DNA of 64,000 nucleotides from Gemmobacter aquaticus (GTDB taxonomy: Bacteria; Pseudomonadota; Alphaproteobacteria; Rhodobacterales; Rhodobacteraceae): the NCBI RefSeq assembly GCF_007859075.1, contig NZ_VOAK01000024.1, positions 171,872 to 235,871 on the forward strand, written 5' to 3'. A program made the translations under genes and the position numbers. The notes beneath the pieces are model-generated. The model was not told the DNA's origin. It ran no database searches and worked only from the letters and a program-made list of their open reading frames with translations. Position 1 is the first letter of the stretch, and each line of letters opens with the position of its first letter. This document shows, one piece after another, positions 8,451 to 16,678 of the stretch.

Positions 8451-11083
8451 CGACCTTCGCGCCCGAGCAATCCGTTCGGCATCCGGATCACGGTGAAGGC
8501 CGTATGGTGGTCGATCAGGGAATCTTCAGCCTCGTCCAGTTCGGTACGGACATTCATAGGGTGGAGACAGCCCAGTTGATGCGCATCGAGTCGTTGGAGG
8601 ATCGGCTTACCGACCTCACTACGGACGACTCAACTGCCACGCTGGCGAAGGCGCAGGCGCTCCTGATCCGGTCGATCAACGACCAATGGGGCGTCTTTAC
8701 GCGCACCCGGGTTAAGCTTCTGCCCCATCAGCTCTGGGTCTGCCGCCAGGTGACGCGCAACTGGCCAGCCCGCTGGTTGGTCGCCGATGACGTGGGCCTT
8801 GGGAAAACCATCGAAGCGGGCCTGATCCTCGATCCGCTGCTCTCCTCGAACCGGGTAAAGCGTGTTCTGGTGCTGACCCCGGCCCGTCTTGCCCCGCAAT
8901 GGCGCGACCGGATGAAGACGATGTTCGACATCCGTCTCAACCTCTACTCCGCCGACCTCGATCGCGGAAAGATCAGCTACTGGGAGACGGCCGACAAAGT
9001 GGTCGCCTCGTTCCATACGCTCCGCATGGACAAGGCGCGCGAGCGTCTGTTGATGGCCGAGCCTTGGGATCTGGTTCTGGTAGACGAAGCGCATCACTTT
9101 CAGGCGGTCGAACGCAGCGCGACCCTGACCTACAACTTGCTGAAGGACATGGAGGCCGCAGGCAAAATCGGGTCGCTGGTGCTGTTCACCGGAACGCCGC
9201 ACCGGGGCAAAGACTTCGGTTTCCTCGCCCTGATGAACCTCTTGCGGCCTGATCTTTTCGACCCCCAGCGCGACATCGAGGAACAGCTTGCGCACCTGCC
9301 CGAAGCGATGATCCGCAACAACAAGGCCACGGTGACCGACCTCGAAGGCAAGCCGCTGTTCAAGCCGGTGCTGACCCAGACCGTCGACTACGGCTATACT
9401 GAGACGGAGGCGGATTTCTACAACGTCATGAGCGAGTTCATCCTCGACGGTCGGGCCTATGCGAGCGACCTTGCCGGCCGTGAGCGCACCTCGCGCATGC
9501 TGCTGCTTATCGCGCTACAGAAGCTTGCCGCCAGTTCCATCGCGGCGATCCGAAGCGCCCTGTCGAAGCGCCGAGGCATGCTGGCGACGACAATCGCGCA
9601 AGGTCGAAGAGATGCCGCCCAGATCGTCGAGCCGCCAGAGGATGAAGATGACGACGAACGGTCCCAGCGCGAGGAAACCTCCATAGTCGAGACTTCTCCG
9701 ACGCTCATGAGCGACGAGATTGCCCGCCTCGACGAGATCCTCGCTCGCGCCGACGGAATCACCCAAGAGACGAAGATCCTTAGATTGATCGAATTAATCG
9801 AGACCGAGCTCCCCGACGGAGAGCCCGTCTTGCTCTTCACGGAATACAAGGCCACCCAGGCCCTCGTCCTGAACGCGCTAGAAGCACGTTTCGGCGAAGG
9901 GAGCGCCGGTTTTATCAATGGTGACGAACGCCTCACGCTGCCCGATGCCAGCGGTATCGCCGTGACTCGCAACCTGGCTCGCGACACGGCGGCCGAAGAT
10001 TTTAATGCCGGACGCACCCGCTTCCTGATCTCGACTGAGGCTGGCGGCGAGGGTATCGACCTTCAGCACCGTTGCGCCACGCTGGTGCATGTCGATCTTC
10101 CTTGGAACCCGATGCGGTTGCACCAGAGGGTCGGTCGCCTCAACCGCTACGGGCAGACCCGTGCCGTATCTGTCTACCTGATGCGAAACCCCGAAACCGT
10201 CGAGGCACGTATCTGGTCCCTTCTCGAAGAAAAGCTCGCGCGTATCCAGGCCACGCTCAGTGCATCGATGGAGGAAGCCGAGGACATTGCCCAGCTCGTG
10301 ATCGGCATGGCTGGATCCTCGGTTTTCGACGAGCTTTATTCTGAGGGGTATTCGAAACAAGGCCGAGAAACCCTGAGAAGCTGGTGGACCGCCAACAGCA
10401 ATCGCTTCGGCGGCGACAATGCGCTCGCGACGGCCCGAAGCCTTTTCGGCTCTGCATCAAAATTCGATTCCGCGACGATGGCCAAGGAAATCCCGCAACT
10501 CGATCTCCCACAGCTCGAGCCGTTCTTCCGGAACGCCGCCAAGACACACGGGCGCAGGGTTACGACCTCTGAGGCGGGTCTCTCGATCGCGACGCCCGAG
10601 ATCTGGCGCAACGATCTGGATCTGAAATCCCGATACGATGGGCTGACGTTCGACCGCGACCTCGCGCCGAAGGAGCAGATGAACCGAATGATGGGGATCG
10701 GGCATTCCCTTGTCGACAAGTTTCTGGAGCATGCAGTCAACCGGCCGGTCTTTGCCGCATATCTCAAGGATCTCGAAAACACGATCCTGCTAGCACGGGT
10801 GGAGGACGAACTGACGGGAACGAAGGCGACCGTTCATCGCATCGTCCTCGGAGTGCAACACGGGCAGTCCGCCATCCTGCGAGACGGTGAGCTGTTGTCG
10901 TTGCTCAATCGCTGCACTGGGTTGGAAGCGGCACCAACCGAACTATCAGTAGAACATGCAGCGACGTTGCGCGAGCTGTCGATGCAGCTTGAAGCATCTG
11001 AACTCCCGGGATCGTTTGGGTTCACCTACCCAAAGGCAAGGCCCATCATGGCATTGGTGCCTGCATCCAGCAGAGTTCTCTGA
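8447..11083 (+). CDS. SNF2/RapA-type DEAD/DEAH helicase, 878 aa
   Basis: A superfamily 2 translocase. Residues 1-45 contain a Tudor/KOW-like stretch (VRHPDHGEGR...SLVQF), as at the N-terminus of RapA-like proteins. Motif I is DDVGLGKT (about 114-121), motif II is DEAH (213-216), motif III is FTGTPHRG. The C-terminal RecA-like domain has LFTEYKATQ, a STEAGGEGIDLQ motif V and HQRVGRLNRYGQ motif VI (about 559-570). About 250 C-terminal residues match no family I know. It starts in an ATGA overlap with the giant ATPase, so the pair forms one operon and probably one functional unit. DrmD of DISARM is a comparable helicase, but no other DISARM gene is present. Confidence 0.9.
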   Translation: MTTFAPEQSVRHPDHGEGRMVVDQGIFSLVQFGTDIHRVETAQLMRIESLEDRLTDLTTDDSTATLAKAQALLIRSINDQWGVFTRTRVKLLPHQLWVCRQVTRNWPARWLVADDVGLGKTIEAGLILDPLLSSNRVKRVLVLTPARLAPQWRDRMKTMFDIRLNLYSADLDRGKISYWETADKVVASFHTLRMDKARERLLMAEPWDLVLVDEAHHFQAVERSATLTYNLLKDMEAAGKIGSLVLFTGTPHRGKDFGFLALMNLLRPDLFDPQRDIEEQLAHLPEAMIRNNKATVTDLEGKPLFKPVLTQTVDYGYTETEADFYNVMSEFILDGRAYASDLAGRERTSRMLLLIALQKLAASSIAAIRSALSKRRGMLATTIAQGRRDAAQIVEPPEDEDDDERSQREETSIVETSPTLMSDEIARLDEILARADGITQETKILRLIELIETELPDGEPVLLFTEYKATQALVLNALEARFGEGSAGFINGDERLTLPDASGIAVTRNLARDTAAEDFNAGRTRFLISTEAGGEGIDLQHRCATLVHVDLPWNPMRLHQRVGRLNRYGQTRAVSVYLMRNPETVEARIWSLLEEKLARIQATLSASMEEAEDIAQLVIGMAGSSVFDELYSEGYSKQGRETLRSWWTANSNRFGGDNALATARSLFGSASKFDSATMAKEIPQLDLPQLEPFFRNAAKTHGRRVTTSEAGLSIATPEIWRNDLDLKSRYDGLTFDRDLAPKEQMNRMMGIGHSLVDKFLEHAVNRPVFAAYLKDLENTILLARVEDELTGTKATVHRIVLGVQHGQSAILRDGELLSLLNRCTGLEAAPTELSVEHAATLRELSMQLEASELPGSFGFTYPKARPIMALVPASSRVL

Positions 11084-11316
11084 TAGTCGTGTTCCCCCCG
11101 ACCAGTAACGGGAAACATGGAAGGGGTGTCGTAACCACTCGATTGTAGCCGCCCTTGCGCGTTCGGGCGATATCTTGGGTGGCCGACTGCTTTGGGGAAG
11201 CCGCTTTGCGGCGACTGCGTCACCCCGACCGGCCGCATAGGGCCGAGTGTCGAAGGGCACCGCCGCCCGCCCTTCAATCGCGTCGCTGCATCGCCGCAAG
11301 TCCGAACTGAGCCCAC

Positions 11317-12738
11317 TCAGAGCGAGGCTGAGCATCCGGAAATCGCGCCGTGTCGGAAGCTGGCGTTGGTCACGAAGCTTCCTGTCTCAATTAGTTCGAG
11401 AGCGTTTGCCAAGATTGCCAAGGCCTCTTCCTGTGGATCACGGGTTTCGTTTAGCACCCTAGTGAGTTGAAGATAGTGGGATGCGGCTCCGCCAACGTTC
11501 GCACCTCGGAAGGGGTCTGAATGGGCCAAGATATGTTCGATTGTTGACGTCGGCACCTTGAGCGAATGCATGATAGTGGCCGCCGTTCGCCGCAAGTCGT
11601 GCCTATGCCAACCCTGGGTCCTGCTCGCCTCACAAAGTGCACGTTGATAGCGAGTCCAGTTGCCCAGTGGTCCATCTCCGGTGCTGTTTGGGAACACCAG
11701 ATCTTTGGAATTTGCGCAAGCCCACTGGGGCAACTGACGAAGGACTGACACAGCTGCCTCTGATAGAGGCAGGTCTTGGCTGCGAGGGCCACCCTTGGTC
11801 GACTTGACGCTGGGCTTATGCCAAACATGATTGACGCGATCGAAGTCTCCCCAACGCATTGAGCAAACTTCTTCGAGCCGTGCGGCGGTAAACAACAGGA
11901 ACCTCATCGCAATTGGCCGATAATCACTCCCCGGTTGGAGCTTCAGGTCGCCGATCTTTGGCGCGGGGTACTGAAGCAGCGGAAGCACTGCCCGCAGCTC
12001 CGCTTCGGTGAGAACCCTATTTCGCTTGCCTGTAATGGTCGGGTCAGCTGCGGCAGGGTCGTGGGTCGTCGCAAGATTTGCGACATTCAGTCTTGGCATG
12101 CGCGATGCACCGATTTTCGAGTAGCTCCTCCTTCCTGCGGCCCAGTCAAGGACGGGGCCGAGATAGCCCCGGGCACGCGAAGCCTGGCCATTTGCTGTCG
12201 CCTTGCCGTTGCTTGGATTGACACGTCTGTATGAAAGCACCGCGTGCGCGAAATCCTCATCGGTGACCTCCACGACGTCTTTAGCCAAGAGATTTGCATA
12301 GACGCGCTCAATCACCTGACGCGCTCCACTTCGTTCTGATTTCGGTCCGCGAGGCGCCCAGGTCTTCTTTGATGAAGCAAAGCGCCCCTCGAACTCGCAA
12401 ACTAAATCGCGGAGCGTCACCAATTCCGCCGGTTGTGCTGCGGCTGTCCGAATCTTCCGCTTTTCTCCGTTTATGTCCCTCCCATCCTTGAGATCCAGGC
12501 GAGCCCTGTTCGCCGCCTCCCTGGCCTCCTTTAGCGACACTTGGGGGTAGCAACCGAGCGTCACCGTCTTGAGCTGACCAGCTGCATTTCGAGCCTTGAG
12601 AATGAATGCCACCTCTCCGCCAGACGAAATCCGAGCTCTAAGCCCTGTGACGACGCTATCGGTAATTTCGTATCTTTGGCCTGTTGGCTTCAGCTTGCGA
12701 AGCGCCGCATCCGATAGTGAGGGCTTAGCTCTGGACAA
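11317..12738 (-). CDS. int: Phage/island-type tyrosine integrase (DUF4102 family)
   Basis: A 473-residue recombinase with the N-terminal DUF4102-like fold (LSDAALRKLKP...LKTVTLGCYPQVSLKEAR) typical of integrases of tRNA-associated islands. The catalytic domain shows Arg287 (TAARLEEV), His380-x-x-Arg383 (HDLRRTAA), His406 (LAHSD) and the probable nucleophile Tyr422 (SHYLQL). The best start is a TTG at 12738 with a GAGGTG ribosome site just upstream. The gene lies about 170 bp inside a 3' tRNA-Phe fragment at 12911-12960, the arrangement expected for an island that uses the tRNA gene as attB. It probably mobilised the ATPase/helicase operon to its left. All catalytic residues are present, so the element may still be active. 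Confidence 0.93.
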   Translation of the reverse strand: MSRAKPSLSDAALRKLKPTGQRYEITDSVVTGLRARISSGGEVAFILKARNAAGQLKTVTLGCYPQVSLKEAREAANRARLDLKDGRDINGEKRKIRTAAAQPAELVTLRDLVCEFEGRFASSKKTWAPRGPKSERSGARQVIERVYANLLAKDVVEVTDEDFAHAVLSYRRVNPSNGKATANGQASRARGYLGPVLDWAAGRRSYSKIGASRMPRLNVANLATTHDPAAADPTITGKRNRVLTEAELRAVLPLLQYPAPKIGDLKLQPGSDYRPIAMRFLLFTAARLEEVCSMRWGDFDRVNHVWHKPSVKSTKGGPRSQDLPLSEAAVSVLRQLPQWACANSKDLVFPNSTGDGPLGNWTRYQRALCEASRTQGWHRHDLRRTAATIMHSLKVPTSTIEHILAHSDPFRGANVGGAASHYLQLTRVLNETRDPQEEALAILANALELIETGSFVTNASFRHGAISGCSASL

Positions 12739-12910
12739 TTCGTCACCTCTTCTGGGCTACATCTGGGCTACATTACTTGGCCGACTTGGTGCATTTGCTT
12801 GCGACTGCATACGATCAGTTGCCACACCATGTCAGCAGTAATATCAATTTACTTCATAAGGTTATGCTAGAATATCACTTGAATGCAAAGGGGATGCGCA
12901 TCATCGACAA

Positions 12911-12960
12911 GCAGATTGAAAATCCGCGTGTCGGCGGTTCAAATCCGTCTCCGGGCACCA
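12911..12960 (+). other. 3' fragment of tRNA-Phe(GAA): probable island attachment site
   Basis: The segment reads as the anticodon loop TTGAAAA, the anticodon-stem 3' strand TCCGC, a variable loop GTGTC, a T-arm (stem GGCGG and CCGTC around the loop TTCAAAT), the acceptor strand TCCGGGC, and ACCA. This matches the 3' half of bacterial tRNA-Phe. No D-arm or 5' acceptor strand (expected GCCCGGA) precedes it, so it is not an intact tRNA. Because the tRNA points right and only its 3' part is here, the island should lie to the left, with the restored tRNA gene beyond the left edge of the window. Confidence 0.8.
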
Positions 12961-13267
12961 CTTACATCACACTGATATCGCTACACAAAATAGAGCTTGA
13001 AGCTTTGCTTTTCAAGTCTGCGGCGCCTTAATTTCCGCGGCCCGGGTCACAACGGGGTCACAAGATACGTACCATCGGCTCCGGGTTACAAGACACCCAG
13101 AACGGCACTCCTCCCAAAATGAGTTCTCCGGAATAGTCACTTTGGGCAGTTGATTCTGTCCATTTGTCCGGCCAACAGACAGTCTGCCCCTGCCCCCCCC
13201 AGCCTCCATAGACCTCAGGAAAAGAACAGGTTGACGGCCGAGACGAAGACAAAATGATTTTGCCCCG

Positions 13268-13290
13268 CCCCCTCGGGTTGACCGAGGGGG
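13268..13290 (-). terminator. Strong hairpin downstream of the relaxase operon
   Basis: Perfect 9-bp arms CCCCCTCGG and CCGAGGGGG around a 5-base loop. It lies about 200 bp after the relaxase stop on the minus strand. No uninterrupted T-run follows on that strand, so it is either a weak intrinsic terminator or an RNA 3'-end stabiliser. Confidence 0.45.
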
Positions 13291-13409
13291 CGATGCGTCG
13301 CCAGACGCGGCTTCGTTTCGGCAGTCAAGGCAAGCGCAAAGGTTCCATGCGAGCGCAGGAGGGAGGAACTTGAAGCCGAGGCCGGTGACTCGGGTTCCCC
13401 TCCTGCGCG

Positions 13410-13429
13410 GCATTTTCGCGAGAAAATGC
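13410..13429. repeat. Perfect inverted repeat with GCGA tetraloop
   Basis: Arms GCATTTTC and GAAAATGC enclose GCGA, about 60 bp downstream of the relaxase stop codon. It could form an RNA hairpin at the end of the mobilisation transcript, or be a protein-binding site. No function can be assigned. Confidence 0.5.
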
Positions 13430-13486
13430 GCATGGAAGGCGCTTGCTGGACCTGTTGTTTTCCTGTGGTCGGCTCTCGCAAGCCCG

Positions 13487-15943
13487 CTATCCGCCGGGGT
13501 CAGGGCCGGACCCTGACGCTTCGGGCTTGTCATCACCGGGATGGTTGGACGGCTGCTGATCTTCGACAGGGGCGGGTGCCGTCCAAGCGATCAATGCCAG
13601 CCTGCCATCAGGGGCCAGACAGGCTTGGCGCAACCGCTTGGTTTCTGAGAACAGATGGACCAGCCTCTCAATCGCCCGCGCCAAAGATGAAGATGGTCCC
13701 TCGCGCGATCTGGCCACCAGCATGCAGTCATGAACCTTACCGCCCCTCAGCGCCCGCTCAAGTTTGCTTGCGAAAGCAGGTTCCAGCAACGCCGCTGCCG
13801 TTTGCAGCTTGACGCTGCGCCCAGCGATCTTGGGCACCAATTGCCGCAGCGCCGGGAGGTCGGCGGGATCTTCGTACAGCAGGAGAAGCACGGGCTTGGC
13901 GTGACTTTGCTCAGAGGGCAATCCAATCAGAGATTTGAGTGTGGAAATGACCCGATCCAGCCTGCCGGTCTGTCTTGGGCTGGCATCCGTCACGGCCTCC
14001 ATCGAAAGATGGAGCCTTCCCGCGCCCTCAACATCGACAGCCAGACCCACGCCCGCCATGGGGTTAATTCTGTAATTTTGGCCGGGCATCGCCTCGCGAA
14101 AGGCGCGCTTCACCTTTTTGATCAACCACAACCGCGTGCCGCGCTGGTCGCCCTTCAGGCCGCCCCTGACAGCCACAACTGCATCTCTTGTATCGCCTTG
14201 GTCGTCTCGCTCTCGTGTCGAAGCAAAGTTCGCAACGCCGTCTCGATCCGCAACAGACGCTCCTCCTGCTGCTTGAACGCCCCCTGTGGCCCAAAAATGT
14301 CGACCATCGCCTCCACCGAACTGTTCAGCCCGTTCGACACCGAGGTGAGCTGCTGGATCAGTTCCTCGAGGCGCTGGCCCGCTCCCCCCGACAGACCTGA
14401 GGCCCCCGATAGAAGGGCGGTCAAGGGGTTCACCAAGCGGACCAGTTGCTGGACCATGGCCAATAGCTCCGCGACCTGCTCTGGCGATAAGGGCGCGGCG
14501 ATGGAAGGCGAGTGAGACATTGAGGGTATCAACTTTCTTTCTGAGATTGCGAAATGTGTGGATCAATGTGTCGGGGATGGCGCGATCAAACTGCATCATC
14601 CAGTCCAATGGCTTCAGGTCTGCAGCCAGAACACGAAAGGTCGAGCTGAGCAGCGCGGCAAGGCGCGTCAGGGCTGCCGAGGTGCCGTGATACCCCAGAG
14701 GGGGGCAAGGCTTTGAAGGATCGTGGTCACCTCTTGCACCTGCGTTTGTAAGGACTGGATTTCCGCCTGAAACTTGGTCGCCTGGCGCTCCCATTGCGCG
14801 CGGTCTTTGCGGTGGTTCCACTCCATCGCCTCGACCTTCTCGATCAAGGCGGCTTCCATCGGTGTGAGCAAATGCGGCATCTTCTCTCCTTTCGATCCGA
14901 ATGAACCGGTGTCTTTTGGGAATGCGGGTCGAGACAGGTGCCTGCCCGGCCAACCAAGCCTCCGGATCAAAGGCCGCCTCCGGCCACGCCCCTTGGCCGT
15001 ATCGATCCCGGTTAAACCTCGCCACGCGCGACCATTCCTGCCCGTATCTTACGATGATCGAGCCTTGGTCTTTTCCGGGTGCAACCTGAGCTTCCAAATT
15101 TCGGAGCGCCGCCGATTGGGCCACATTTGACAGCCGAGCAGCCCGTAGTCGGAAAACCGGCGCTGTCGCGCTTCCATCACAGGGGCCAATCGTGGTGCTC
15201 TGATCCGTGACTTTCATGACCCTGAGGCCAAAGCCAGAGAGCACCGCGTTGATCCGCACCTTGGCTTCCTCTTGGCCCTTAGGCGGATCGGCGTGGAAAT
15301 GATGACGCAGGGTCATCAAGGCATCATCCAGCGGATCGGGCTGCACCCCCTCCCGCCGCGCCGCTGCCCATCTTTTGTGGCGCCAAGCGGGGAGCGAAAA
15401 GGCCTGCACACGCGCAGGGTCGTTCGGATCATCCAAATCATAGCGCAGGTTGACGAGATCCCGCATTGCATCCCAGAGCCGTTTCGAGGCCAATCCAGGG
15501 GGCGCGGGATTAAAGGCCCGCCACATCCCATCGGGACGCTTGATCGCTTGCGGAACCGCGAAGTTCACTTCAAGGCGTTCAGTATGGGTATGCGTGCCGA
15601 TGACGAGAGGAGGTCTTGCGGCCTTTGGCACACCGGGGAAAAGAGTTGCCTCAAGCAGACCCGTGATTTCCTCAACCATCTTTCGACGATCATGATCCCC
15701 CGCATTGAAGGCCCTGACATCCAACTCATCCGCCGAAAAGCTGAGCGTGCCTGATCGGTATCTGTTCTGAAATCGCAGTGCGCGAACTGTGGCGGAGAAC
15801 AATCCCGGATCGCCGCACAGCAGTTCAGGGATCGGGTTGCGACGCATGAGGCCACCATCGGCGCCCGGCCCCATCGACGCGAAGAAATAGGCCATGACGC
15901 CGCGCCCAATTTCTCGCCGATGTGAGGAGAAGCCAACGATCAT
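13487..15943 (-). CDS. Relaxase / mobilisation nuclease
   Basis: About 818 residues from an ATG at 15943 that overlaps the MobC-like stop as ATGA and has GAGGAGG upstream. The N-terminal 300 residues carry a relaxase-type histidine motif (GTHTHTERLEVNFAVPQ) like MobA/VirD2-type nucleases that nick oriT and stay bound to the strand during conjugation. The central part (about residues 480-600) is Gly/Ala/Arg-rich and looks poorly conserved; exactly there two other ORFs are embedded in another minus-strand frame. The C-terminal third (from about KKVKRAFREAMPGQNYRINP) again looks like an ordered domain. No type IV secretion genes are nearby, so the element would be mobilisable rather than self-transmissible. 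The precise MOB class was not settled. Confidence 0.75.
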   Translation of the reverse strand: MIVGFSSHRREIGRGVMAYFFASMGPGADGGLMRRNPIPELLCGDPGLFSATVRALRFQNRYRSGTLSFSADELDVRAFNAGDHDRRKMVEEITGLLEATLFPGVPKAARPPLVIGTHTHTERLEVNFAVPQAIKRPDGMWRAFNPAPPGLASKRLWDAMRDLVNLRYDLDDPNDPARVQAFSLPAWRHKRWAAARREGVQPDPLDDALMTLRHHFHADPPKGQEEAKVRINAVLSGFGLRVMKVTDQSTTIGPCDGSATAPVFRLRAARLSNVAQSAALRNLEAQVAPGKDQGSIIVRYGQEWSRVARFNRDRYGQGAWPEAAFDPEAWLAGQAPVSTRIPKRHRFIRIERREDAAFAHTDGSRLDREGRGDGVEPPQRPRAMGAPGDQVSGGNPVLTNAGARGDHDPSKPCPPLGYHGTSAALTRLAALLSSTFRVLAADLKPLDWMMQFDRAIPDTLIHTFRNLRKKVDTLNVSLAFHRRALIARAGRGAIGHGPATGPLGEPLDRPSIGGLRSVGGSGPAPRGTDPAAHLGVERAEQFGGGDGRHFWATGGVQAAGGASVADRDGVANFASTRERDDQGDTRDAVVAVRGGLKGDQRGTRLWLIKKVKRAFREAMPGQNYRINPMAGVGLAVDVEGAGRLHLSMEAVTDASPRQTGRLDRVISTLKSLIGLPSEQSHAKPVLLLLYEDPADLPALRQLVPKIAGRSVKLQTAAALLEPAFASKLERALRGGKVHDCMLVARSREGPSSSLARAIERLVHLFSETKRLRQACLAPDGRLALIAWTAPAPVEDQQPSNHPGDDKPEASGSGPDPGG
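14155..14520 (-). CDS. Small protein overprinted inside the relaxase gene (MobB-like position)
   Basis: An ORF of about 121 residues from the ATG at 14520 (a TTG at 14532 is also possible, with AGAAAG before it), on the same strand as the relaxase but in another frame. Its composition is normal: a predicted amphipathic helical protein (SPEQVAELLAMVQQLVRL, then RLEELIQQLTSVSNGLNSSVEAM, then a helix with RLLRIETALRTLLRHE). The relaxase frame over the same bases is low-complexity, which argues that this frame is the constrained one. In RSF1010-type mobilisation regions mobB is likewise nested in the relaxase gene, so a relaxosome or membrane-coupling role is a reasonable guess. Confidence 0.55.
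   Translation of the reverse strand: MSHSPSIAAPLSPEQVAELLAMVQQLVRLVNPLTALLSGASGLSGGAGQRLEELIQQLTSVSNGLNSSVEAMVDIFGPQGAFKQQEERLLRIETALRTLLRHESETTKAIQEMQLWLSGAA
14668..14970 (-). CDS. Second small ORF overprinted inside the relaxase gene
   Basis: A protein of 70-100 residues in a frame different from the relaxase. The likely start is the Met of MPHLLTPMEAALIEKV at about 14880, which has GAGAAG upstream; the 30 residues before it are less protein-like. The sequence predicts a coiled coil (EKVEAMEWNHRKDRAQWERQ, then QAEIQSLQTQVQEVTTILQSL). It lies upstream of the other nested ORF and may form with it a small accessory pair of the relaxosome. It could still be a chance open frame; codon-level conservation is the deciding test. 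Confidence 0.45.
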   Translation of the reverse strand: MIRRLGWPGRHLSRPAFPKDTGSFGSKGEKMPHLLTPMEAALIEKVEAMEWNHRKDRAQWERQATKFQAEIQSLQTQVQEVTTILQSLAPLWGITAPRQP

Positions 15944-16317
15944 TCCCAAGCCTCCTCATCACCCCAATCGACCGTGATGTCCCTGACTGGCCCCGAAGGC
16001 AGCAAGGCGCGCTCAATGCACATCAAGGTAATCCCGAAATCGAAGCACTGCTCAGGATGGCTCAAAGCCACCGTTTTCCTGGAAAGATCTTCCAGCGCTG
16101 CCGCGCACCTGAGTTGCGCCGAAAGATGCTCCGCATCACGTGCAGCGCGCCTTGAGGCGCCCGATGATCGGGCAAAGATCCGTGCAGCCAGATAGGCAGA
16201 AACCGACATTCCCGCCGCGCTGGCGTCTTGCACGACCTGCTGCTTTCGGGCAGCAGTCAGCGTAATCGTGATCGATGCGGTCTGCCTATCGGAAATATTT
16301 TTTCTTGGTCTGCCCAT
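15940..16317 (-). CDS. MobC-like mobilisation accessory protein
   Basis: About 125 residues from the ATG at 16317. It begins GRPRKNISDRQTASITITLTAARKQQVVQDASAAGMSVSAYLAARIF, a basic arm followed by a ribbon-helix-helix-type segment as in MobC/relaxosome DNA-binding proteins. The C-terminus is acidic (DWGDEEAWE). The stop overlaps the relaxase start by 4 bp, so the two are translated together. Its expected role is to bind and open oriT for the relaxase, and it may repress its own promoter. oriT would be expected directly upstream, where a nick-site-like sequence occurs. Confidence 0.75.
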   Translation of the reverse strand: MGRPRKNISDRQTASITITLTAARKQQVVQDASAAGMSVSAYLAARIFARSSGASRRAARDAEHLSAQLRCAAALEDLSRKTVALSHPEQCFDFGITLMCIERALLPSGPVRDITVDWGDEEAWE

Positions 16318-16678
16318 CACTTAACCTGAGTATTCCTCTGAGACTGAGGATCCTTGTTGTTCCCAGATAAGTTTAAGTCATGCCCTAGAAAGCCCAAAAC
16401 AAAGGGGGGTCGTTTTATGTGGATAACCTCTGCTCAAGGGCGTTTTCCGCGCTCGAACATGGCAAGTACCTTCATCATTTCTGGCAGATAGGCTGAGCTC
16501 GCCCGAGAATGGGTTTCGTCATCGGCACATGGCACGCGGAAAATCCGCATTTTCAATGCCAGAGCATCACATGCGAACCAGCGCCCCGCCCACTGAACAC
16601 CGCCAAGCGCGGGTCCTTGCCCTGTTGATCTTGATGATCCAAGATACCGCCGGATCACTTTTCGGAAAATTCATTCTC
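16318..16678. other. Intergenic region between mobC and hsdR
   Basis: About 360 bases between divergent genes. It includes a short inverted repeat (TCCTC-7-GAGGA near 16335-16351), an oriT-like word at 16374-16386, and the in-frame upstream extension of hsdR from 16529 (50 codons) that does not resemble HsdR N-termini. Promoters for both directions should lie here. Confidence 0.45.
16374..16386. other. Possible oriT nick region
   Basis: The word TAAGTCATGCCCT lies about 57 bp upstream of the MobC-like start. It resembles the RSF1010/MOBQ nick region (TAAGTGCGCCCT, recalled from memory) at the TAAGT and GCCCT ends, with one extra base between. The position next to mobC fits an origin of transfer. 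The match is short, so this is a suggestion only. Confidence 0.3.

Larger units (their letters stand above)
12739..13486. other. Junction between island and mobilisation module
   Basis: About 750 bases without a convincing protein gene. It holds the tRNA-Phe 3' fragment (12911-12960) and, further right, two strong hairpins downstream of the relaxase gene (13268-13290 and 13410-13429). The ORFs here are Arg/Ser/Pro-rich with no similarity I recognise. This is where the integrase island meets the next mobile segment. Confidence 0.5.

Noticed and set aside
8447..11083. Assignment of the helicase to DISARM (DrmD)
   Set aside because: No drmA, drmB, drmC or methyltransferase gene is adjacent; the partner is a sacsin-like ATPase.
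16529..16678. N-terminal extension of HsdR
   Set aside because: The extension does not resemble HsdR; homologues begin near the LNQTPEQIARDQID region, reached from the GTG at 16679.
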